From an uncultured Negativicutes bacterium (GTDB lineage: Bacteria; Bacillota; Negativicutes; Acidaminococcales; Acidaminococcaceae): a DNA stretch of 16,764 nucleotides. The translations under genes and the position numbers were made by a program. The stretch is taken from positions 1 through 16,764 of the forward strand of contig CALAZX010000158.1 in the NCBI GenBank assembly GCA_937926555.1. The letters are read 5' to 3'. Positions 5,567-12,099 of this stretch are shown here, piece by piece (position 1 is the first letter of the stretch; each line of letters opens with the position of its first letter). The notes beneath the pieces were generated by a model. That model ran no database searches. It saw nothing but the letters and a program-made list of their open reading frames with translations, and had not been told where the DNA came from.

Positions 5567-6973
5567 TTACCCCATGGTTCCTTCCAGTTCGATGTTGACC
5601 AGGTTGTTCATCTCCACCGCGTACTCAAGCGGCAGCTCTTTGGCGATGGGTTCCACGAAGCCACGGACGATCATGGCCCGGGCCTCCTCCTCGCTGATGC
5701 CGCGGCTGGTCAGGTAGTAGATGGCCTCGTCGCTGATGCGGCCGATCTTGGCCTCATGGCCGATATCCACCTGGTCCGCCTGGATGTCCATCACCGGCAG
5801 CGTGTCGCTGCGGGAGTCGTCATCCAGCATCAGGGACTCGCAGTTCACCAGGCACTTGGCGTTCCTCGCCGCCGGGGTCACCTTCACGGCGCTCCGGTAG
5901 GTTGCGATGCCACCTGCCTTGGAGATGGTGCGGGTGTTGATGTTGGCCGATGTGTTGGGGGCCGACATGATGACGCTGGCGCCGGTGTCCAGGTTCTGCC
6001 CCTTGGAGGCGAAGGTGACACCGGTGAACTCGCACCGCGCGTTCTCGCCCCGCAGGATGCTCCGGGGGTAGAGGCAGGACACATGGGAGCCGAAGGATCC
6101 GGACACCCACTCGATGATGCCGTCCTTGTCCACCACGGCACGCTTGGTGTTCAGGTTCATCATGTTCCTGGACCAGTTCTCGATGGTGGAGTAGCGGAGC
6201 CGCGCGCCTTCTTTGACGAACAGTTCCACCGCGCCCGCATGGAGGTTGGTCACGTTGTATTTGGGAGCGCTGCAGCCTTCGATGAAATGCAGGCTGGCGC
6301 CTTTCTCCACAATGATCAGTGTATGCTCGAACTGCCCCGCGCCGGCCGCGTTCAGCCGGAAATAGGACTGCAGGGGGATCTCCACCTGCACCCCTTCGGG
6401 GACGTAGACGAAGGATCCGCCGGACCAGACAGCGCCGTGCAGCGCCGCGAACTTGTGGTCTCTGGGGGTGATGAGCTTCATGAAGTATTCCTTCACCAGG
6501 TCCTCATGCTCCCGCAGCGCGGTCTCCATATCCGTGTAGACAACGCCCTGCTCCGTCAGCTCCTTCTGGATGCTGTGGTAGACAACCTCGGAGTCGTACT
6601 GGGCGCCCACGCCGGCCAGGGAGCTCTTCTCCGCCTCGGGGATGCCCAGCCGGTCGAATGTGTCTTTGATATCCTGGGGAACCTCTTTCCAGTTCCCGGT
6701 CATCTTGGCGTTGGGCTTCACATAGGTGACGATGTTGTCCATGTCCAGTTCGGACAGGTCCGGCCCCCAGGTGGGAAGGCCCATGCCGTTGTAGATCTCC
6801 AGGGCTTTCAGGCGGAACTCCAGCATCCATTCCGGATCGTTCTTCCGCCGGGAGATATCACGGATGATCTCCTCGGTGAGCCCCTCCGCCGCCTTGTACT
6901 CGGAACGGTCCTCGTTCCGGATGTCGTACAGGGTGCGCTCTATATCTTCTATGTATGTCTTCTTCTTTTCCAT
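5567..6973 (-). CDS. sufB: SufB, Fe-S scaffold subunit (468 aa)
   Basis: SufB is the main scaffold of the SufBC2D complex and receives sulfur from the SufS-SufU relay. The length is normal for the family. Visible landmarks are the N-terminal helical part (DPEWMLEFRLKALE), HGAVWSGGSFVYVPEGV (179-195), the beta-helix strands (EGCSAPKYN, ENWSRNMMNLNTKR, GVTFASKGQNLDTGAS), NAKCLVNCESLML with Cys378 at the position of the cluster or sulfur-accepting Cys (E. coli Cys405), and HEAKIGRISDEAIYYLTSRG, which is the SufC contact. It starts 10 nt after sufC with AGAGG about 8 nt upstream. The order C-B-D-S-U differs from Bacillus subtilis (C-D-S-U-B) and is common in clostridia and Negativicutes. Confidence 0.97.
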   Translation of the reverse strand: MEKKKTYIEDIERTLYDIRNEDRSEYKAAEGLTEEIIRDISRRKNDPEWMLEFRLKALEIYNGMGLPTWGPDLSELDMDNIVTYVKPNAKMTGNWKEVPQDIKDTFDRLGIPEAEKSSLAGVGAQYDSEVVYHSIQKELTEQGVVYTDMETALREHEDLVKEYFMKLITPRDHKFAALHGAVWSGGSFVYVPEGVQVEIPLQSYFRLNAAGAGQFEHTLIIVEKGASLHFIEGCSAPKYNVTNLHAGAVELFVKEGARLRYSTIENWSRNMMNLNTKRAVVDKDGIIEWVSGSFGSHVSCLYPRSILRGENARCEFTGVTFASKGQNLDTGASVIMSAPNTSANINTRTISKAGGIATYRSAVKVTPAARNAKCLVNCESLMLDDDSRSDTLPVMDIQADQVDIGHEAKIGRISDEAIYYLTSRGISEEEARAMIVRGFVEPIAKELPLEYAVEMNNLVNIELEGTMG

Positions 6974-6983
6974 AGGACTGCCT

Positions 6984-7733
6984 CTATTTTTCCTTCTCAG
7001 CCAGATGGGCGAATCCCATCTTGTTGATCTTCTCGATCAGTTCCGGTCCGCCTTCTTCCACAATCCGTCCGCCCATGAGCACATGGACCCGGTCCACTTT
7101 CAGCTTCTCCAGGATGCGGGTGTTGTGGGTGATGATGAGGCAGGAGTTCTCCTCGTTGTGGAACTTGCTCACGCCGCCGGACACAATCTGCACCGCGTCC
7201 ACATCCAGGCCGGAGTCGGTCTCGTCCAGGAGGGCCAGCTTCGGGTTCAGCATCAGCAGCTGCAGGATCTCGTTGCGTTTCTTCTCGCCGCCGGAGAAGC
7301 CCACGTTCAGATACCGCTCCGCGTAGGAGGGGTCGATCTGGAGCTCTTTCATCATCGCTTTCAGCTCTTTGCGGAAGGCGAAGATGCGCACCTGCTTGCC
7401 GGTGATGGCCTGCTTGGCGGTACGCAGCATGTTCTCCACGGTGATGCCGGGAATCTCCTCCGGGGTCTGGAAGGACAGGAAGATGCCTTTCCGGGCCCGG
7501 TCGAAAGTCTCCAGGTCCGCGATGGACTCGCCTTCGAAAAGGATCTCGCCGGCAGTGCGGTTGTATTTGGGATGACCCATGATCACGTTCATCAGGGTGG
7601 ATTTGCCGGAGCCGTTGGGCCCCAGGATCACATGGACCTCGCCTTTATTGAGGGACAGGTTCAGCCCCTTGAGGATCTCTTTTCCCTCCACGCCTGCGTG
7701 AAGGTCTTTTATTTCCAGTAATTTCTCAGCCAT
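6984..7733 (-). CDS. sufC: SufC, ABC-type ATPase of Fe-S assembly (249 aa)
   Basis: SufC is the soluble ABC ATPase that drives conformational change of the SufB-SufD scaffold; it is not a transporter. All nucleotide-binding motifs are present: Walker A GPNGSGKST (38-46), Q-loop SFQTPEEIPG (87-96), the SufC-type signature FSGGEKKRNE (146-155), Walker B LALLDETDSGLD (166-177) and the H-loop His in IITHN. The length is typical. It is the first large gene of the operon. AAGGAG lies 8 nt before the ATG, and its first two A residues belong to the TAA stop of a possible 41-codon leader ORF. Two tandem promoters stand upstream. Confidence 0.97.
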   Translation of the reverse strand: MAEKLLEIKDLHAGVEGKEILKGLNLSLNKGEVHVILGPNGSGKSTLMNVIMGHPKYNRTAGEILFEGESIADLETFDRARKGIFLSFQTPEEIPGITVENMLRTAKQAITGKQVRIFAFRKELKAMMKELQIDPSYAERYLNVGFSGGEKKRNEILQLLMLNPKLALLDETDSGLDVDAVQIVSGGVSKFHNEENSCLIITHNTRILEKLKVDRVHVLMGGRIVEEGGPELIEKINKMGFAHLAEKEK

Positions 7734-7745
7734 ATGCCTCGCTCC

Positions 7746-7871
7746 TTATGCCAGTATAGTGACAAGTATATGAAAGTCTGTTGATCGCACAAATTCCGCC
7801 ATCTTGTCGCGGCGGTTCTCTATGAAAAATGACAAAACGTCATCAAATGCCGATTTTAGGCATACTTCCAT
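7746..7871 (-). CDS. Possible 41-codon leader ORF of the suf operon
   Basis: The frame reads MEVCLKSAFDDVLSFFIENR at its start and ends in HILVTILA, with the TAA at 7748-7746 overlapping the sufC ribosome-binding site (TAAGGAG). Its ATG falls exactly where transcription should start from promoter P2 (the A at 7871 is the seventh base after the -10 box), so a P2 transcript would be leaderless. A P1 transcript offers no good ribosome-binding site. The codon use is AT-rich, unlike the neighbouring genes, and the open frame continues upstream to a TAG at about 7937-7935. I recognise no family. A frame this long can occur by chance in AT-rich DNA, so it is a candidate only; translation here would couple to sufC. 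Confidence 0.25.
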   Translation of the reverse strand: MEVCLKSAFDDVLSFFIENRRDKMAEFVRSTDFHILVTILA

Positions 7872-7877
7872 GTCTAT

Positions 7878-7906
7878 ATCATACCACGGAAAGCAGTACC
7901 GTTCAA
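7878..7906 (-). promoter_or_regulatory. suf promoter P2 (proximal)
   Basis: On the minus strand TTGAAC (7906-7901) and TATGAT (7883-7878) are 17 bp apart. Transcription should begin near 7871, about 138 nt before sufC. Confidence 0.65.
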
Positions 7907-7936
7907 CAAATCCATACTTTTTCAGTCGGTATTTCT

Positions 7937-7953
7937 ATTCTATTGTATAGAAT
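7937..7953 (-). promoter_or_regulatory. Palindrome over the -10 box of suf P1, operator candidate
   Basis: ATTCTA-TACAA-TAGAAT is a perfect inverted repeat (6-bp arms, 5-bp spacer) that covers the whole P1 -10 box. A protein bound here would block RNA polymerase. SUF operons are often controlled by Rrf2/IscR-type or Fur-type regulators; the match to any known box is not clear, so the regulator is left open. Confidence 0.4.
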
Positions 7954-7970
7954 GGAGGAATAACTGTCAA
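7942..7970 (-). promoter_or_regulatory. suf promoter P1 (distal)
   Basis: On the minus strand a perfect TTGACA (7970-7965) and TACAAT (7947-7942) are 17 bp apart. The expected start near 7935 gives a leader of about 200 nt before sufC. This is the stronger of the two suf promoters by consensus match. Confidence 0.82.
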
Positions 7971-8084
7971 TTTGTCAGCCCCCTGAAACAGTAAAAATAC
8001 ATACAAATGTCACAAAGAAGAATTGACGGAAATCCCTGCAAAATGTAGGAATTGAGTATCCATGCCCTTTCCGGAAAAAGACGC

Positions 8085-8114
8085 AAAAAAAGGCTTCCGT
8101 TCTCACGGAAGCCT
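8085..8114 (-). terminator. Intrinsic terminator of tRNA-Thr
   Basis: On the minus strand AGGCTTCCGT-GAGA-ACGGAAGCCT forms a perfect 10-bp stem, followed by a run of T residues. It begins 9 nt past the CCA end and insulates the suf operon from the tRNA promoter. Confidence 0.95.
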
Positions 8115-8122
8115 GGATTGAC

Positions 8123-8198
8123 TGGAGCCACAAACAGGACTTGAACCTGCGACCCTCGCATTACGAATGCGATGCTCTACCAGCTGAGCTATTGTGGC
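8123..8198 (-). tRNA. tRNA-Thr (anticodon CGT)
   Basis: 76 nt on the minus strand. Acceptor GCCACAA pairs with TTGTGGC, the anticodon stem TCGCA/TGCGA closes loop TTCGTAA (anticodon CGT, reading ACG), the discriminator is T, and CCA is encoded. It is a monocistronic unit with its own promoter and terminator. Confidence 0.97.
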
Positions 8199-8226
8199 AA
8201 TAGAGTATCTGCGATACTATACTATT
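8199..8226 (-). other. Hairpin in the 5' leader of pre-tRNA-Thr
   Basis: AGTATC (8204-8209) pairs with GATACT (8213-8218) around a 3-nt loop, and AATAG (8199-8203) pairs with CTATT (8222-8226) past a 3-nt bulge. The hairpin would occupy almost the whole leader and abut the mature 5' end at 8198, the RNase P cut site. Confidence 0.45.
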
Positions 8227-8228
8227 CT

Positions 8229-8257
8229 ATTATCCAGATTTTATCCTGATTAGTCAA
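8229..8257 (-). promoter_or_regulatory. Sigma-70 promoter of tRNA-Thr
   Basis: On the minus strand TTGACT (8257-8252) and GATAAT (8234-8229) are 17 bp apart. The expected start near 8222 is about 24 nt before the mature tRNA. Confidence 0.83.
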
Positions 8258-8310
8258 GGGCTAAATCAAAATATTCACTTTTCCGGCCAGTTTCTTTCCC
8301 CCTGATATAG

Positions 8311-8316
8311 TATAAT
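8311..8316 (+). promoter_or_regulatory. Probable -10 box of the sbcDC promoter
   Basis: A perfect TATAAT lies 79 nt before the sbcD ATG in the region divergent from tRNA-Thr. No good -35 box stands at 17 bp (CAGTTT), so the promoter is likely weak. Confidence 0.45.
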
Positions 8317-8394
8317 AATGAATATACCGCATGAAAGCGCATTTTACGGAAAAACGCACCGAGACAGACAAGAAGAACAGGCAGGAGAGATAAC

Positions 8395-9558
8395 ATGAGA
8401 ATTCTTCACACATCAGACTGGCATCTGGGACGGAGCTTCCACGGCCTGCATATGACGCAGGAGCAGAAAGCCGTCCTGGACCGGCTGCTTGATATCATCG
8501 AGACCCGCAAGACCGACGTGGTCATCATCGCCGGGGACATCTACGACCGTTCCGTGCCGCCGGAGGAGGCGGTGCGGCTCTTCGACGAGACCCTGAACAG
8601 CATGGTCACCCGGCTGGGGCAGAAGGTCATCCTCATCGCGGGGAACCACGACAACCCGGGACGGCTGGGCTTTGCCCAGGACCTGCTCCGGGGCCAGGAC
8701 GTCTTCATCACCGGTCCTCTGGCGAAAGATACGGATCCGGTGGTGCTGGAGGATGAGCACGGGCCCGTCTATTTCGCTCCCCTCACCTACACCGACCCCC
8801 TCATTGCCCGGGAAATATTCCGGACGGAGGATAAAGAGGCGGAAGAGACCCCCATCCGCACCCATGAGGACGCCCTGCGCCGCCAGATCAGCCTGATGGA
8901 GGCCAAAATCCCCCGGGGAGCCAGGTCCGTGGCCATCGCCCACGTGTTCCTCACCGGCGGCGCCGCCAGCGAGGATACGGAGCGTCCCCTGACTATGGGC
9001 AATACCGGCGGCGTGAGCAAGGACCTGTTCCGGAACTTCACCTACACCGCCCTGGGCCATCTCCACCGGCCCCAGAAATTCGGGGAGAACATCCGCTACA
9101 GCGGCTCCCTCATGAAATACGCCTTCAGCGAGACGGACCAGCGGAAAGGTGTCTATATCATCGACCTGGACGCCGACGGCATCGCCGGTATCGAGACCGT
9201 CCCCCTGGAGGCGCGGCACGACCTGGCCTCGGTGAAAGGCTCTTTCGCCGACCTGATGGAGAATCCCCGGGAGGAACTGAAGGAGAACTTCCTGGAGATC
9301 ATCCTCACCGACCCCACCCCCATCCTGGACGCCAAGAACCGTCTGGAGACCATCTACCCCCATATCATGCACCTGCAGTATGAGCGGCTGAACCGGGCTC
9401 CGGAAGAGGAGAGCATCCGCCGGGAGCGTGAGAACCTCAGCGACTACGCCCTGGCCGCCAGCTTCTTTGAGCAGGTGGGCGGACAGCCCCTGACGGAGAA
9501 CCAGGAGCGCCTGCTCCGCGAAGCGGTGGAGGAAGTGCAGAAGGAGGACACCCCATGA
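8395..9558 (+). CDS. sbcD: SbcD, nuclease subunit of the SbcCD complex (387 aa)
   Basis: SbcD is the Mre11-type Mn-dependent phosphoesterase that, with SbcC, cuts DNA hairpins and processes blocked double-strand ends. The metal-binding motifs of the calcineurin-like fold are in order: DWHLG (8-12, Asp8 and His10), GDIYD (47-51, Asp48), GNHD (83-86, Asn84 and His85), AHVF (His183) and GHLH (221-224, His222 and His224). The C-terminal part (from about 260) is the capping and SbcC-binding region. The length is close to E. coli SbcD (400 aa). AGGAG lies 7 nt before the start. The stop codon overlaps the sbcC ATG as ATGA, the usual coupling for this two-subunit enzyme. Confidence 0.97.
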   Translation: MRILHTSDWHLGRSFHGLHMTQEQKAVLDRLLDIIETRKTDVVIIAGDIYDRSVPPEEAVRLFDETLNSMVTRLGQKVILIAGNHDNPGRLGFAQDLLRGQDVFITGPLAKDTDPVVLEDEHGPVYFAPLTYTDPLIAREIFRTEDKEAEETPIRTHEDALRRQISLMEAKIPRGARSVAIAHVFLTGGAASEDTERPLTMGNTGGVSKDLFRNFTYTALGHLHRPQKFGENIRYSGSLMKYAFSETDQRKGVYIIDLDADGIAGIETVPLEARHDLASVKGSFADLMENPREELKENFLEIILTDPTPILDAKNRLETIYPHIMHLQYERLNRAPEEESIRRERENLSDYALAASFFEQVGGQPLTENQERLLREAVEEVQKEDTP

Positions 9559-11939
9559 AACCCATCACACTGACCATGAAAGCCTTCGGCGCCTACGCCA
9601 CGGAGCAGACCATCGATTTCCGGCGGCTGGAGGATAACAACCTGTTCCTCATCTACGGACCCACCGGCAGCGGCAAGACCACCATCCTGGACGGCATCGT
9701 CTTCGCCCTCTACGGGAAGTCCAGCGGCAGTTTCCGCAGCGGCAAGTCCCTGCGCAGCGACTTCGCCCCCCTGGACAGCCCCACGGAGGTGGAGTTCACT
9801 TTCCGCCTGGGCCGGCGCACCCTCTCCATCACCCGCTCCCCGGAGCAGGAGGTGAAGAAACAGCGTGGGGAAGGCACCACCGTCCGTCCCGCCGACGCCT
9901 CCCTGGTGGAGGTCATGGAGGACGGCACCCGGGTGCCCCTGGCCACCAAATCCGAGGAAGTCACCCGCACCATCATCAGCCTGCTGGGCTTCAACGCGGA
10001 CCAGTTCACCCAGATCGTACTGCTGCCCCAGGGGCAGTTCCGGCAGTTCCTCTCCTCGGACTCCAAGGACAAGAAGGAGATTCTGGAGACTATCTTCCAC
10101 ACCGCCTTCTTCAGCCGGCTGGAGAACCTGCTGTCCGCCAAGAGCGCGGCCCTGGAGAAAGAATACGGCAAGCTGCGGGAGCAGGAGGCGCTGCTGTTGG
10201 AGCAGCACCAGTGCGCCAAAGCCGAGGAACTGGCGCCCCGGATCGAGGCCACCGGACAGGAGGCGGCGAAAGCGGCGGAACAGCTGGAGAAGCTGAAATT
10301 CCTCCTGGACAAGTCCCGGAAAGAGCTGGCCGCCCTGGAGACGCTGCAGCAGCACTTCCGGGAAGCCGCCGAGGCGAAGAAAGCCCTGGCCGCCCTCACC
10401 GCCAGGGAGAAGGATTTCGAGAACCACCGGCTGCGGATCCGGCAGGGCGAGGAGGCCATCAGCCTGGCGGAACCCTTCAACAAGGCCGCCCTGCTCTACA
10501 CCCAGCTGAAGAACAGCCAACAAGCGCTGGCTGAGGCGGAAGCCGAGCTGAAAAGGATGGATGAGCGGCTGGACGGCGCCCGGAAGAAAATGAACACCGC
10601 CCTGGCCGGCCTGGCCCTCCTGGACCCGGAAGAGGATGAGAATAGCGGAGCTTCAGCAGAAGACGGAATGGCAACCGGTCCGGACAGCGATGCCCACTCC
10701 CCCGCCAATCCCCTGGAGACCATCCGCAGGAAGATCCTCCGCCTGGAGACGGAGGCCGCCACCCTCACCGGTGTCAACCGGGAGCTGGCCCGGATGGCCG
10801 CCGAACTGGTGGAAGGGCAGCCCTGCCCGGTCTGCGGCTCCACCAGCCATCCCCGTCCCGCCAACATCAGCGCCGAGAAGGAGGCCCTGCTCCAGCGGGA
10901 AATCGCCGCGAAACGGAAAGCGGCGGAAACCCTGCAGCAGCTGGACCGGGAGCTCCGCACCGCCCAGGACCTGCGGAACCGGGCGGCCGGCGCCAGGGAG
11001 ACCGCCGCCAAGCAGATCCCCGGCCTGGAGAAAGAATGTCAGGACGCGGTGAAGGTCTACCAGGACCTGCTGGCGGACTCCTACTTCAAAGGTGATTCCC
11101 GGGCCTACCAGGCGGCACGGAAAGAGATCCCCTTCCTGCCCAGCCTGCGGCAGGAGATCCAGGACTTCGAGAAGGCCCTGGCCGCCGCCGGCGACCGCCT
11201 GAAACGGGCGGAGGCCGCGGTGGAGGGACAGACCCCGCCGGACCTCACCGTCCCCCGGGAGACCGTGGCGAAACTGGAGCGGGACCACCAGGAGGCGGTA
11301 CGTGCCGTCACCCTGGCGGAGAAAACGCTGGCGGAACTGAAAGCGGCGAAAAAGCAGCTGGCGGCCCTCCACGAGAAACTGGCGGAGAAGGCCACCGCCT
11401 ACGAGGACGCGGCCTACCTGGCCCAGACGGCGGGCCGGAAGAATCCCCTGAAACTGACCCTGTCCGCCTTCGTCCTCCAGACCATCCTGGACGACGTGCT
11501 CATCGCCGCCAACGAGCGGCTCCAGACCATGTCCCGCCAGCGGTTCCTGCTGAACCGCAGCCCTCCCGTCCTGGACGCCAGGAAGCAGAACGGCCTGGAC
11601 CTGGAGGTGAACGACGCCTATACGGGACTGGACCGGCAGGTGTCCACCCTCAGCGGCGGCGAGACCTTCCTGGCCTCCCTGTCCCTGGCACTGGGGCTCA
11701 CCGATGTGGTGCAGTCCTACGCCGGCGGCATCCGCCTGGACACCATCCTCATCGACGAGGGCTTCGGCACCCTGGACCCGGAATCCCTGGACGCCGCCAT
11801 GAAGGCCCTGACGGATCTCCAGGCCAACGGGCGCCTGGTGGGCATCATCTCCCACGTGGCGGAGCTGGAGGAGCGGATCCCCGCCCGGCTGGAGATCATC
11901 CCCGGGGAGAACGGCAGCACCGCCCGCTGGCACGTCTGA
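9555..11939 (+). CDS. sbcC: SbcC, Rad50-type ATPase of the SbcCD complex, compact form (794 aa)
   Basis: SbcC is the SMC-like ATPase that clamps DNA ends and controls the SbcD nuclease. The ATPase head is split between the two ends: Walker A GPTGSGKTT (35-43, Lys41) and Q-loop VLLPQGQFRQFL near residue 155 at the N-terminus; signature TLSGGETFLASL and Walker B TILIDEGFGTLD at the C-terminus. Between them lie two coiled-coil arms rich in Leu, Glu, Lys and Ala, joined by a zinc hook CPVCG (Cys424 and Cys427), near the middle as expected. At 794 residues it is clearly shorter than E. coli SbcC (1048) or the Bacillus protein, so both arms are short. A Ser/Asp/Gly/Pro-rich, non-coil stretch interrupts the first arm at about 357-385. 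AAGGAGG lies 7 nt before the start. Confidence 0.96.
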   Translation: MKPITLTMKAFGAYATEQTIDFRRLEDNNLFLIYGPTGSGKTTILDGIVFALYGKSSGSFRSGKSLRSDFAPLDSPTEVEFTFRLGRRTLSITRSPEQEVKKQRGEGTTVRPADASLVEVMEDGTRVPLATKSEEVTRTIISLLGFNADQFTQIVLLPQGQFRQFLSSDSKDKKEILETIFHTAFFSRLENLLSAKSAALEKEYGKLREQEALLLEQHQCAKAEELAPRIEATGQEAAKAAEQLEKLKFLLDKSRKELAALETLQQHFREAAEAKKALAALTAREKDFENHRLRIRQGEEAISLAEPFNKAALLYTQLKNSQQALAEAEAELKRMDERLDGARKKMNTALAGLALLDPEEDENSGASAEDGMATGPDSDAHSPANPLETIRRKILRLETEAATLTGVNRELARMAAELVEGQPCPVCGSTSHPRPANISAEKEALLQREIAAKRKAAETLQQLDRELRTAQDLRNRAAGARETAAKQIPGLEKECQDAVKVYQDLLADSYFKGDSRAYQAARKEIPFLPSLRQEIQDFEKALAAAGDRLKRAEAAVEGQTPPDLTVPRETVAKLERDHQEAVRAVTLAEKTLAELKAAKKQLAALHEKLAEKATAYEDAAYLAQTAGRKNPLKLTLSAFVLQTILDDVLIAANERLQTMSRQRFLLNRSPPVLDARKQNGLDLEVNDAYTGLDRQVSTLSGGETFLASLSLALGLTDVVQSYAGGIRLDTILIDEGFGTLDPESLDAAMKALTDLQANGRLVGIISHVAELEERIPARLEIIPGENGSTARWHV

Positions 11940-12050
11940 GACGGCAGCCCCGGAGAACAGGGCATACCGGAAGCGGAAATTCAGCGAACAGGAAGACAGC
12001 CATAAAAACAGAAACTGGCCGTGCATGTCCGCACAGCCTGTCATACGCAT

Positions 12051-12095
12051 AAAAAACACCGGAGAGGCTTTCTCAAGTCTCTCCGGTTTTCTTTT
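12051..12095. terminator. Bidirectional terminator between sbcC and the CDF exporter gene
   Basis: ACCGGAGAGGC (12058-12068) pairs with GTCTCTCCGGT (12077-12087), 11 bp with one G-T pair and an 8-nt loop. It is followed by TTTTCTTTTT on the plus strand and, after GTG, by six T residues on the minus strand, so it serves both convergent genes. Confidence 0.9.
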
Positions 12096-12099
12096 TCCG

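Noticed and set aside
7818..7850. Hairpin ATGAC/GTCAT followed by TTTTT in the suf leader as an attenuator
   Set aside because: A 5-bp AT-rich stem is too weak to call a terminator.
8318..8398. A 26-codon frame whose TGA overlaps the sbcD ATG
   Set aside because: Its ATG lies upstream of the expected transcription start of the only visible promoter and lacks a ribosome-binding site; sbcD has its own good site (AGGAG).
2818..12013. Shared 13-mer CATAAAAACAGAA at 2818 and 12001
   Set aside because: Both lie just upstream of terminators, but no longer similarity surrounds them; likely chance in A-rich 3' ends.
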